Source of the DNA: Williamsia faeni
Lineage (GTDB): Bacteria > Actinomycetota > Actinomycetes > Mycobacteriales > Mycobacteriaceae
DNA: 64,000 nucleotides
Direction: 5' to 3'
NCBI GenBank assembly: GCA_003202005.1
Contig: QJJF01000009.1
Location: forward strand, 62,001 to 126,000
In this document: one piece after another, positions 16,711-24,699 of the stretch
How positions within the stretch are numbered: the stretch's first letter is position 1
Layout: every line of letters begins with the position of its first letter
Made by a program: the position numbers and the translations under genes
The notes under the pieces: model-generated
Seen by the model: the letters and a program-made list of their open reading frames with translations, nothing else
The model's database searches: none
Told to the model about the DNA's origin: nothing

Positions 16711-18222
16711 TCAGTCAGAGGCCGGGGTGACGGTGCCTTCGAACGTCCGGCCATCGCGCCAGTATTCGAACTTCACGGGCTTTCCGATCTCGGCCGTGCG
16801 AACGGCCACCGTCAGTTCGTCGGCGTCATCGGTCACCCGGCCGTTGAACTTGGTGATCACGTCACCCTCGCGAATACCTGCCTGTGCTGCCGGAGAACCC
16901 CCGACGACGTTGCGGATCTGCGCTCCGAGCACCTGGTCGTTGCGGACAGAACTGGCGTTCACCCCGATCTGTGCGTGAACCACATGTCCGGTCTTGATCA
17001 GGGACTGCGCGACCGGCAGGAACTCGTTGACCGGAATCGCGAACCCGAGGCCGATCGAACCGCCGTTCGGCGCCAGCCCGGCGGTGTTGATGCCGATGAC
17101 ACGACCCTGGTCGTCGACCAGCGGCCCACCCGAGTTACCCGGGTTGATCGCGGCGTCGGTCTGGATGGCGTCGATGACCGCGTCGGTGTCGGACGTCTCG
17201 TCCGGACGCAGCGGCACAGCCCGATCGATCGCACTGACGATCCCGCTCGTAACGGTGCGATCGAGGCCCAGTGGCGCTCCGAACGCAACCACCTCTTCGC
17301 CGATCTGGAGCTTGTCGGAGTCGCCCAGCTGCGCGACGGTGAGGTTGTCCACGTTGTCGACCTTGAGGACCGCGAGGTCGGTCCGGATGTCGCGACCGAC
17401 GATGCGAGCCGGTACGCGGGTCCCGTCGTAGAAGACGACTTCGAGTTTGGCGCTCGCGTCGTTGGCCGCCATCGAGATCACGTGGTTGTTCGTGACGATG
17501 TAGCCCTCTTGGTCGATGACCACTCCGGATCCGGTTCCGCCACCGTTGGGCAGGCGGACGTCGACCATGACCACCGACTTCTCGACGGCCTTTGCGACGC
17601 GGGCAACCTGACTACGTGGTTCGCCCTCGTTGTCGTCGTCGCTGCCGGACAGGCTCACTGTGTCCGAGTGCAGGGGCGAGGTGACTTCGGCGGTCAGCCG
17701 GCCGATCAGGCCCCCGAGCACACCGACCAGCACGGCGATCACCGCCAGTACCGCCAGGGCCTGCCAGCTGACCTTGCGGTCGAAGAGCACTTCGCGAACA
17801 CCCAGCTTCGGCCCGGGGGTGGTCGGTGGTGGAGGAACCTTCGTCTCGACCGCCGGCGAACTCAGGCTCGCCGCGGCATCGGGATCACGCCAGGGATCCT
17901 CGGGTTCGGGGGTCTGATCGACGTCACCAGCGTCTGCATCCGGATCCCGTTGCAGGGTATCCGGCGCGCCTTCGGGACGGGAGAACGCTTCACGCAACAC
18001 CGGATCGGGATTCGACACGACCGGCTGCGGTGACCGCGAAGGTGCGGCATCGGACGGTGCAAATGCACCCTCGACACCGTCGGGGCGCCCGAATACGGCC
18101 GCAGTCTGCGGCGGCACCGGTGGACGTTCATTCGGCCGTGGTCCCAGTCGGGGGGCCTGATCGAACTGGCCTGGTGCAGTAGGGGAATCAGCGCCGAGGC
18201 CGTATTTGTCAGTGTCGGTCAC
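16711..18222 (-). CDS. htrA: membrane-anchored HtrA/DegP-like serine protease (PepD)
   Basis: A 503-residue quality-control protease of the envelope. A proline-rich cytoplasmic region (1-145) is followed by one membrane helix (about 153-172) and a trypsin-like domain with His247 (VTNNHVIS), Asp282 (TDLAVLKV) and Ser364 (NPGNSGGPL). A C-terminal PDZ domain (about 415-500) contains AGIREGDVITKFNGR. The triad is intact. It follows rseA and sigE in the same direction with a 210-base gap, corresponding to Rv1223. In mycobacteria the sigE-rseA-htrA set responds to surface stress. Confidence 0.95.
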   Translation of the reverse strand: MTDTDKYGLGADSPTAPGQFDQAPRLGPRPNERPPVPPQTAAVFGRPDGVEGAFAPSDAAPSRSPQPVVSNPDPVLREAFSRPEGAPDTLQRDPDADAGDVDQTPEPEDPWRDPDAAASLSSPAVETKVPPPPTTPGPKLGVREVLFDRKVSWQALAVLAVIAVLVGVLGGLIGRLTAEVTSPLHSDTVSLSGSDDDNEGEPRSQVARVAKAVEKSVVMVDVRLPNGGGTGSGVVIDQEGYIVTNNHVISMAANDASAKLEVVFYDGTRVPARIVGRDIRTDLAVLKVDNVDNLTVAQLGDSDKLQIGEEVVAFGAPLGLDRTVTSGIVSAIDRAVPLRPDETSDTDAVIDAIQTDAAINPGNSGGPLVDDQGRVIGINTAGLAPNGGSIGLGFAIPVNEFLPVAQSLIKTGHVVHAQIGVNASSVRNDQVLGAQIRNVVGGSPAAQAGIREGDVITKFNGRVTDDADELTVAVRTAEIGKPVKFEYWRDGRTFEGTVTPASD

Positions 18223-18432
18223 TGGCCCGCCCGGTCATCCGGTCTCATGAAAAACTCGAACCCCTCGTTCGCGGCTATTCGATCGCAGATTCACCGGCAC
18301 CGCCGATCAATCCTCACCGAGGCTACCTGTCTGGCTGTGCAAAACCCGAGACTCCCTGGCGACCCGGGACAAAACCGGCCGCGACCTGGTTGTCCGCAGA
18401 CCAACATCGCGGCGCTACCGCAAACGCATGCT

Positions 18433-18957
18433 TCAGCGATTACGCCGGCGGTGGACCGGGAAACCGGGTGCACCGAGCAGCGGTTCATCAGGCGTGACCT
18501 CTGCCGGATTACCGGCGGTGGCGCGGAGGTCGATCTCTCTGGTGGGAATCTGATTGAGTGCACCGAGCAGACCCGCGGGCATCGCGATCTGACCGGAGCG
18601 GCGCAGAGCCGCACGCGCCGAGCTCTGCGCGTCGACCTCTGCGCGGCACTGCGCGCACACCTCGAGGTGCTGCGACGCGCGCATATACGCATTCATCCGC
18701 AGCTCGCCGTCGACATAGGCCGCGACCGCCTCGGTCGCGAGATGTTCGGTGGACAGGAAGCGACGACCGCCGGCACTGCCCGGCGCGCGATAATCCTTGT
18801 TCGACGAAACCATCGACGACGCCGGGAACCAGCCCAGTGACCGACGCCGGTTACGCAAACCATTGGTTCGGTCGTCCTTGCCTGAATCCTTGGCACCGTT
18901 CACATCGGCGCGATTCACATCACCGGGGCCGGAGTCTTCAGGGGTGCGTTCACTCAC
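18433..18957 (-). CDS. rseA: zinc-binding anti-sigma factor RseA
   Basis: A 174-residue anti-sigma factor for the adjacent SigE. The ZAS motif is complete: His72 upstream, then His97-x3-Cys101-x2-Cys104 (QHLEVCAQC), which holds zinc in redox-sensitive anti-sigma factors. No membrane helix is seen, so it is cytosolic like mycobacterial Rv1222. GTG 18957 is chosen for the strong AAAGGAG 8 bases upstream; the open frame reaches 18993. The basic N-terminal segment GLRNRRRSLGW is not part of the known domain. Confidence 0.9.
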   Translation of the reverse strand: MSERTPEDSGPGDVNRADVNGAKDSGKDDRTNGLRNRRRSLGWFPASSMVSSNKDYRAPGSAGGRRFLSTEHLATEAVAAYVDGELRMNAYMRASQHLEVCAQCRAEVDAQSSARAALRRSGQIAMPAGLLGALNQIPTREIDLRATAGNPAEVTPDEPLLGAPGFPVHRRRNR

Positions 18958-19128
18958 CTCGTCCGCTCCTTTTCTCACGTGCCCGACGGGCATTTGGGCA
19001 TCTCGACAACTCGCCTCGACTCTACGGACTTCGGCGCATGTTCGCCGCGCCCTCGTCCAACACCACCAACGAAGTCCTGTCCCCGCGGGTTCCCGTCGAC
19101 CACAAGCGCGTCATAGATCACACCCCCG

Positions 19129-19848
19129 TCAGAACTCCGGCGTCATGACCGATCGTCCGGAGTGGTGACCGCTGGCGGCGAGATGGCCGCGGATCGCCTG
19201 CCGGCCACGATGAATCCGGCTGCGCACGGTTCCGAGTTTGACGCCCAGCGTCGTGGCGATCTCCTCGTACGACAAACCTTCGATGTCGCACAGGACCACG
19301 GCGGCACGAAACTCCGGTGCCAATGCATCGAGGGCCCGCTGCAGATCCGGGTCGAGGTTGGCGTCGTTGTAGATCTCTTCGGGATTCGGATCGGTGCCCG
19401 GCACCCGCTCATAGTCCTCGGGAAGCGCTTCCATCCGGATCTTGTTCCGGCGGCGGACCATGTCGAGGAAGAGATTTGTGGTGATGCGATGCAGCCAGCC
19501 TTCGAACGTGCCGGCCTTGTAGCTCGAGAGCGACCGGAAAACCCTGATGAAGGTCTCCTGCGTCAGATCTTCGGCATCGTGCTGATTACCCGAGAGCCGA
19601 TAGGCCAGTCGGTATACCCGATCGGCGTGTTCGCGGACCAGCTCATCCCAGGCCGGCATCAGGGCCGCATCGCCGGTGGCGTCGAAACGCGCCGTCCCGA
19701 CCTGCGGTTCTGTCGAGGAGTCGATGACGGATTCGTCGGTGTCGGACACAGCGAGAGTCGTCCCGTTACCGTCTTCCCGGATGGCCTCTGTCACGATCTG
19801 CTCAACTCTCCTCCCCAGGACCGGCGCACTTCTCCGGTCATTCGGCAC
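19129..19848 (-). CDS. sigE: ECF sigma factor SigE
   Basis: Extracytoplasmic-function sigma factor for envelope stress, 239 residues. Region 2 contains [26 protein letters not shown] and [17 protein letters not shown]; region 4 contains [22 protein letters not shown] and [16 protein letters not shown]. About 70 residues precede region 2, as in Rv1221. GTG 19848 gives the longest form; GTG 19794, with AGGAGA upstream, would remove 18 residues, and alternative starts are known for mycobacterial SigE. A SigE/SigH-type promoter lies just upstream, suggesting autoregulation. rseA follows after a 171-base gap. Confidence 0.95.
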   Translation of the reverse strand: MPNDRRSAPVLGRRVEQIVTEAIREDGNGTTLAVSDTDESVIDSSTEPQVGTARFDATGDAALMPAWDELVREHADRVYRLAYRLSGNQHDAEDLTQETFIRVFRSLSSYKAGTFEGWLHRITTNLFLDMVRRRNKIRMEALPEDYERVPGTDPNPEEIYNDANLDPDLQRALDALAPEFRAAVVLCDIEGLSYEEIATTLGVKLGTVRSRIHRGRQAIRGHLAASGHHSGRSVMTPEF

Positions 19849-19877
19849 AGCACTACTTCGTCGGGGTTACAGAATCC

Positions 19878-19905
19878 AACGCCAGAGCGTGCCCGGTTTG
19901 TTCCC
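19878..19905 (-). promoter_or_regulatory. SigE/SigH-type ECF promoter upstream of sigE
   Basis: On the minus strand GGGAACAA (ending at 19905) is followed after 16 bases by CGTT (19881-19878). This matches the stress ECF consensus GGAAC-N-CGTT in spacing and sequence. The GTG start of sigE is 30 bases downstream of the -10. Confidence 0.7.
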
Positions 19906-20049
19906 CTATGACCCTGTCCGACCGGGGTGTGGACTCACTATGAGCGGCCTGAGTGTTACCTGAGAGTCCGCACGATCGAAAGACGCACCGGATCTGCTGC
20001 TCAGCGCGCCTAGGCGGCCAATTCCAGGTGCGGCGCTAACCTCAGATCT

Positions 20050-20736
20050 GTGTCCGATGAGAGCCAGCACGCCAATTCCGAATCCTCGCCACCTGTCATC
20101 GACCCTGCAGTACTGAGCAACTACGCAGAGGCCGCGATCGTCGAAGATGAAGCGCTCCGTCTGGCCCGCGAACGGTCCGATGAACTCGGTGCCCCGTCCA
20201 TCACCCCTGCGGTGGGTGCGGCGCTATCGCTCCTGGCCCGTCTGGTCAACGCCAAAGCAGTCGTCGAGGTGGGGACCGGCGCCGGGATCAGCGGACTCTG
20301 GCTCCTCAACGGCATGCGCACCGACGGCGTGCTGACCACCATCGATTCCGAAAGTGAATACCACCGCGCCGCCAAGCAATCCTTCACCACCGCAGGTATC
20401 AGTCCCGGCCGGACCCGTCTCATCAACGGACGCGCCGCCGAGGTTCTCCCCCGTCTGTCCGACGCCGGCTACGACCTGGTGTTCATCGACGGCGCGGTCA
20501 CGGACCAGCCACGTTTTGTCGCCGAAGGCCTCCGGTTGCTGCGCGACGGCGGCGTCCTGGTGGTGCACAACGCATCGGCCGACGGAACCGTCGCCGACCC
20601 GAACAGTTCCGGTCAGGGCGCACTCGCCGCGCGCGAAGCAGCCATGCTCATCGCCGACGACGACTCGCTGCTGCCGGTGGTGATCCCCCTCGGACGCGGA
20701 CTACTCGCCGCGGCCAAGGCCCCCTCGAGCGATTGA
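20050..20736 (+). CDS. class I SAM-dependent O-methyltransferase
   Basis: A 228-residue enzyme of the caffeoyl-CoA/catechol O-methyltransferase type, corresponding to Rv1220c. The SAM site is visible: VVEVGTGAGISGLWLLNGM, then the acidic strand end TTIDSESEYH, and the metal/post-I segment YDLVFIDGAV. The final strand GLLAAAK is typical. GTG 20050 begins about 15 residues before the first helix. It is divergent from sigE, as in mycobacteria. The substrate is unknown. Confidence 0.9.
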   Translation: MSDESQHANSESSPPVIDPAVLSNYAEAAIVEDEALRLARERSDELGAPSITPAVGAALSLLARLVNAKAVVEVGTGAGISGLWLLNGMRTDGVLTTIDSESEYHRAAKQSFTTAGISPGRTRLINGRAAEVLPRLSDAGYDLVFIDGAVTDQPRFVAEGLRLLRDGGVLVVHNASADGTVADPNSSGQGALAAREAAMLIADDDSLLPVVIPLGRGLLAAAKAPSSD

Positions 20737-20767
20737 CGCCGAGCCCCGGCGCTACGTGCTCGGCGTC
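20735..20767. terminator. bidirectional hairpin spanning two convergent stop codons
   Basis: GACGCCGAGC (20735-20744) pairs perfectly with GCTCGGCGTC (20758-20767). The stem begins inside the methyltransferase TGA, and the stop codon of the opposing SGNH hydrolase is in the loop. It has no T tract, so it works, if at all, as a GC-rich bidirectional terminator. Confidence 0.6.
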
Positions 20768-21543
20768 AGCGCGGTGAGTTCGGGATACCTCGGGGCGATG
20801 GTGTCGCCGGTGGACACACCACGGAGCCGGCGACCCACCCACGGCATCGCGTGCTCCACCGTCCACTGCCGACTGTCCCGGCGCCGTTCGCTGGGCGAGA
20901 TCGGTTGCGGCGGGCCGACTTTCACCGGAACCAGATCGTGTTCGATACCAAGGGCGTCGAGCACTTCGATGGCCATGTACACGTGCCCGGCCGTCGACAT
21001 GTGCATCCGGTCGAACTCCCACATCGCGCGTTCACGGAACACCCGCATCCGCCAGAAATCGACGAGCGTGAGGTTGCGACGCTCGACCACTTCGCGCAAC
21101 AGTTCGTTGTAGACCGCGAATCGACCGCGCAAGGCCCCGAACACCGACTTGCCGCCGGTGTCGTGGGCGGTGAAGGTCACCACCCGGGCGCCGGAATCCT
21201 GCAACCGGCCGATCGCGGCGTCGTAGTCCTCGATAAGCGTGTCGATGTCGGCGGCCGGACGCAACAGATCGCCGGCTCCGGCGGAGATCGCCACCAGATC
21301 GGGCTGCATCGCAACTGCCGGAACAACCTGTTCGGACACGATCGACGACATCAACCGGCCCCGTACCGCGAGGTTTGCATACCGGAACTCGGGATCGGCG
21401 CGGGCCATCACCTCGGCCACCCGGTCGGCCCACCCCCGCACGCCGTTCGGGCAGCGGGCCTCGACGTCGCCAACGCCTTCGACAAATGAGTCACCAAGGG
21501 CGACAAAACGTTTGAAGGGCGCCGTACCGACGGTGTCAGACAT
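20752..21543 (-). CDS. SGNH/GDSL-family hydrolase
   Basis: A 263-residue esterase-type hydrolase. Block I is VALGDSFVEGVGD (Ser nucleophile), the oxyanion Gly is in ANLAVRGRLM, block III is ISAGAGDLL (Gly-Ala-Gly in place of Gly-x-Asn-Asp), and the catalytic Asp-x-x-His is WEFDRMHMSTAGHVYMA. No signal peptide is seen, so it is likely cytosolic. The ATG overlaps the end of manB by 8 bases, placing it last in the rmlD-wbbL-manB operon. A deacylase role on a cell-wall precursor is only a guess from position. Confidence 0.85.
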   Translation of the reverse strand: MSDTVGTAPFKRFVALGDSFVEGVGDVEARCPNGVRGWADRVAEVMARADPEFRYANLAVRGRLMSSIVSEQVVPAVAMQPDLVAISAGAGDLLRPAADIDTLIEDYDAAIGRLQDSGARVVTFTAHDTGGKSVFGALRGRFAVYNELLREVVERRNLTLVDFWRMRVFRERAMWEFDRMHMSTAGHVYMAIEVLDALGIEHDLVPVKVGPPQPISPSERRRDSRQWTVEHAMPWVGRRLRGVSTGDTIAPRYPELTALTPST

Positions 21544-22651
21544 CTGTGGAGAACCTGATTCCACCATCGGGAATCTTGACCCCCGGCCAGACCCGCGCCC
21601 CACGCAGCAGTTCACAGCGGGCACCGATGACCGCACCGTCTCCGATCACGCCGTCACGGATGAGGGCACGTGGCCCCACCCGGACACCGAAACCGATGAT
21701 CGAGCGCTCGATCACCGCACCCGCCTCGACCACGGCACCGTCGAAGATCACCGCCCCGTCCAGCCGGGCACCGGCGCCGATCTCTGCGCCGCGACCGACC
21801 ACGGTGCCGCCGATCAACAGTGCGCCGGGGGCCACGCCGGCGCCCTCGTGGACGAGGCATTCACCGCGTGGACCACTGAGGGCGGGCGACGGCGCGATGC
21901 CGCGGACCAGGTCGGCACTGCCGCGGACGAAGTCCTCGGGTGTACCCATGTCCCGCCAGTAACCGGAATCGACGTGGCCCTGCACGTGTACGCCGTCGGC
22001 GAGCAGGCCCGGGAAGACCTCACGCTCGACCGAGACCGGACGATCGGCGGGGATCTCTTCGATCACCGAGCGGTTGAAGACGTAGCAGCCGGCATTGATC
22101 TGATCGGTGGGCGGATCCTGGGTCTTCTCCAGGAACGCCGTGACCCGCCCGGACTCGTCAGTGGGCACGCAACCGAATGCCCGCGGATCACCGACCCGCA
22201 CCAGGTGCAGCGTGACCGCGGCGCCGGAGGTCCGGTGGGTGTCGATGATGGATCGGACATCGGTGCCGCACAGGACATCACCGTTGAACACGAGCACGGT
22301 CTTCGCGGTCAGGTGTGGCAGCACGTTGCGGATGCCGCCACCGGTACCCATCGGCTCGGACTCGTGGACGTAGGTGATCGACAGGTCCATCTTCGAACCG
22401 TCTCCGAAATGCTCCTCGAAAACCTCGGATTTGAACGAGGTACCGAGAACGATCTTGTTGATGCCGGCGGCCTTGATCCGGGCGAGCAAATGGGTCAGGA
22501 ACGGCACGCCCGCCGTCGGCAGCATCGGCTTGGGGGCCGACAGCGTCAGCGGCCGCAGCCGAGTTCCCTTGCCGCCGACCAAGATAACCGCCTGCACATC
22601 ATCGGTCAGGGCTTCCGTCGCCGGCGAGGTCACACGATCGTCTGAAGTCAC
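21536..22651 (-). CDS. manB: mannose-1-phosphate guanylyltransferase
   Basis: Makes GDP-mannose, the mannose donor for PIM, LM and LAM synthesis; corresponds to Rv3264c. In 371 residues it shows the nucleotidyltransferase signature ILVGGKGTRLRPLT, then PKPMLPTAG, VFNGDVL and DSGYWRDMGTPEDF. The C-terminal third is a left-handed beta-helix of imperfect hexapeptides (GAGARLDGAVIFDGAVVEAG). GTG 22651 has GAAAGG 6 bases upstream and overlaps the wbbL stop by 4 bases. The operon is rmlD-wbbL-manB-SGNH. Confidence 0.9.
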   Translation of the reverse strand: MTSDDRVTSPATEALTDDVQAVILVGGKGTRLRPLTLSAPKPMLPTAGVPFLTHLLARIKAAGINKIVLGTSFKSEVFEEHFGDGSKMDLSITYVHESEPMGTGGGIRNVLPHLTAKTVLVFNGDVLCGTDVRSIIDTHRTSGAAVTLHLVRVGDPRAFGCVPTDESGRVTAFLEKTQDPPTDQINAGCYVFNRSVIEEIPADRPVSVEREVFPGLLADGVHVQGHVDSGYWRDMGTPEDFVRGSADLVRGIAPSPALSGPRGECLVHEGAGVAPGALLIGGTVVGRGAEIGAGARLDGAVIFDGAVVEAGAVIERSIIGFGVRVGPRALIRDGVIGDGAVIGARCELLRGARVWPGVKIPDGGIRFSTDV

Positions 22652-23619
22652 TTTGTACCTTTCGTCGAGCTGCGGGTCGTCGAGCCGTCGGGCGAGTTCT
22701 CGCGGCGGGCAGCACGTTTCGCTGCCGCGACAACCACCGCCGATCGCGCACCGAGGCCGGCGCGGAGGGCAAGCCTCAAGGGCGCCTGCCACCAATGCGG
22801 GTGCCGGTCGGCCTGGAACCGATAGGCGCTGCGATGGTGTGCCGGCAACATCTTTCCTGGATCAAGGTCGGCCACATGGCCTTTCGCGTGCAAGACCTCT
22901 GCCTCGGGGACGAACACGTTGAGCCAGCCCGCTCGGCCCAACCGGTCACCGAGGTCGACGTCCTCCATGTACATGAAGTAGCGGGAATCGAAACCGTCGA
23001 TGGAATCAAAGGCGATGCGCCGGACCAGCAAACACGACCCGGACAACCACCCCACCGTACGTTCGGACACGTCCACGGCGTCCTGCCGGTAGGCAGCGGT
23101 CCACGGGTTGGACTTCCACACCGTGCCCAAGATCGCGTGCCCGGTTCCGGAGACCAGATCCGGAACCCGCCTGGCCGACGGATAGATGCTGCCGTCGGGC
23201 TCACGGATCAGTGGTCCCAGTGCGCCGGCCCGTGGCCAGCGATCGGCGGCCGCGAGCAACCGGTCGATGGAACCCGGCCCCCACTCCACGTCAGGGTTCG
23301 CCACGATCACGTATTCGATGGCCGGATCGACCTGCGCAACCGCCCGGTTGACCGCACCGCCATAGCCGATGTTGCCGCCGGTGTGCAGCAACGAGACGTG
23401 GTCGTACTTCTGGGCCGCGGCCTCGGGGGCACCGTCGTGAGATCCGTTGTCCGCCATGATCACCGCCGGTGTACCGGCCATCGCACCGTCGAGGGTCTGG
23501 ATGAATCTGGTCAGGTAATCACCGGACGAATACGTCACGGTCACCACCGCGACACGGTCTGAAACCTGCTCATCAGTCACTGCCTCAGGGTAGCCGGAGA
23601 CCTCCGCCTTCCCTGCCAT
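22648..23619 (-). CDS. wbbL: rhamnosyltransferase WbbL (arabinogalactan linker)
   Basis: GT2-family enzyme that adds L-rhamnose to GlcNAc-PP-decaprenol, forming the linker between peptidoglycan and arabinogalactan; corresponds to essential Rv3265c. The 323-residue protein shows the GT-A start VAVVTVTYSSGDYLTRFI, the nucleotide-binding MADNGSHDG, the metal-binding VIVANPDVEW and the acceptor-side WLSGSCLLVRR with MYMEDVDLGDRL. ATG 23619 overlaps the rmlD TGA (TGATG). The C-terminus is basic and membrane-peripheral. Confidence 0.92.
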   Translation of the reverse strand: MAGKAEVSGYPEAVTDEQVSDRVAVVTVTYSSGDYLTRFIQTLDGAMAGTPAVIMADNGSHDGAPEAAAQKYDHVSLLHTGGNIGYGGAVNRAVAQVDPAIEYVIVANPDVEWGPGSIDRLLAAADRWPRAGALGPLIREPDGSIYPSARRVPDLVSGTGHAILGTVWKSNPWTAAYRQDAVDVSERTVGWLSGSCLLVRRIAFDSIDGFDSRYFMYMEDVDLGDRLGRAGWLNVFVPEAEVLHAKGHVADLDPGKMLPAHHRSAYRFQADRHPHWWQAPLRLALRAGLGARSAVVVAAAKRAARRENSPDGSTTRSSTKGTK

Positions 23620-24506
23620 CACGCCTTCACTGCCACAGCCAGTGCCGAACGCCAGTCCCGCAGCGGTGTCAAACCGGCTTTCTGCCATGACTGACCCGAC
23701 AGAACCGAGTACGCCGGACGCGGGGCCGGGCGCGGGAACGCGTCCGACGTGGTGGGCAGAACACGGGCCGGATCGGCACCGATCTCGGCGAAAACGGCCT
23801 GCGCGAGGTCGAACCAGCTACAACTGCCTGCGTTCGAGGCGTGCAGGATCGTCCCGGTGGCCGGGGACCCGCCGGCGCAGATGTTCCTGGCGAGCTGCAG
23901 CAGGCCATCGGCCAGATCGGTCGAGAAAGTCGGTGATCCCACCTGGTCGGTGACCACCGACACCGTGTCGCGTTCGGCCTCCAGACGGCGCATCGTCGAC
24001 ACGAAGTCGGTGCCACCGGGCGCGCCGGTGTACACCCAGGCGGTACGGACGACCGTCGCCGACGGATCGCCCCCGCGGACCGCCACCTCACCGGCGAGCT
24101 TGGTCTCTCCATAGACCGACGTCGGCCCGGTCGGATCCCCCGGTTCCATCGGACGGTCGGCGCGGCCGGTGAAGACGTAGTCCGTCGAGATGTGGATCAG
24201 ATGCGCGCCGGTGTACGCGGTGAGTGCCGCCAGGTTCGCCGGCCCGGTGACGTTGATCGCACGGGCCCGGTCCCGGTCCGTCTCCGCCGCGTCGACGGCG
24301 GTGTATGCCGCGCAGTTGATGACCACATCCGCGGGTCCGAGTCCGCCCAGTACCGAATCGACGGCCTCCGGATCCGTGATGTCCAGATCAGCCGAGGTCA
24401 GCGGCCGCACCAGGTCTCCCCCACGAATACGCAGCTGCCCACCGAGTTGACCGCCCGCGCCGGTCACCACCACCGAACCCAATTCCCGTTGCATACGCAC
24501 CATCAT
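23619..24506 (-). CDS. rmlD: dTDP-4-dehydrorhamnose reductase
   Basis: Last step of dTDP-L-rhamnose synthesis, feeding WbbL encoded next to it. It is a short-chain dehydrogenase fold with VVVTGAGGQLGGQL (NAD(P) binding), INCAAYTAVDAAE, ISTDYVFTG and the catalytic Tyr-x3-Lys in SVYGETKLAGE, in about 295 residues. The start is uncertain: ATG 24506, 24503 and 24494 are all in frame, and none has a clear ribosome site. It is divergent from the LCP gene. rmlA, rmlB and rmlC are not in the window. Confidence 0.92.
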   Translation of the reverse strand: MMVRMQRELGSVVVTGAGGQLGGQLRIRGGDLVRPLTSADLDITDPEAVDSVLGGLGPADVVINCAAYTAVDAAETDRDRARAINVTGPANLAALTAYTGAHLIHISTDYVFTGRADRPMEPGDPTGPTSVYGETKLAGEVAVRGGDPSATVVRTAWVYTGAPGGTDFVSTMRRLEAERDTVSVVTDQVGSPTFSTDLADGLLQLARNICAGGSPATGTILHASNAGSCSWFDLAQAVFAEIGADPARVLPTTSDAFPRPAPRPAYSVLSGQSWQKAGLTPLRDWRSALAVAVKA

Positions 24507-24699
24507 GTCCGGTTCGGCCAGGTCTGCGCGCACCGAGTCCGGGGATGCACCAGCGTGAACAACATCATCACGGGCGCGCCGGTCCGGCTCCGGCACCGCC
24601 GCGAGATTCGCACGTAGCATTGCGGGCAATCGGTCTCCGCTGGGCCATATCGCGCCCGGAGACCGCCGTCGAAGACATGAGTTAGGAGCGCCGCCCGTC

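Noticed and set aside
18223-18432. 210-base gap between rseA and htrA searched for a small gene or RNA
   Set aside because: No frame with a ribosome site, no tRNA-like fold and no strong hairpin seen; it probably holds the htrA promoter, which I could not locate.
21239-22645. 468-codon plus-strand frame
   Set aside because: Antisense to manB and the SGNH hydrolase, both with complete motifs and coupled overlaps.
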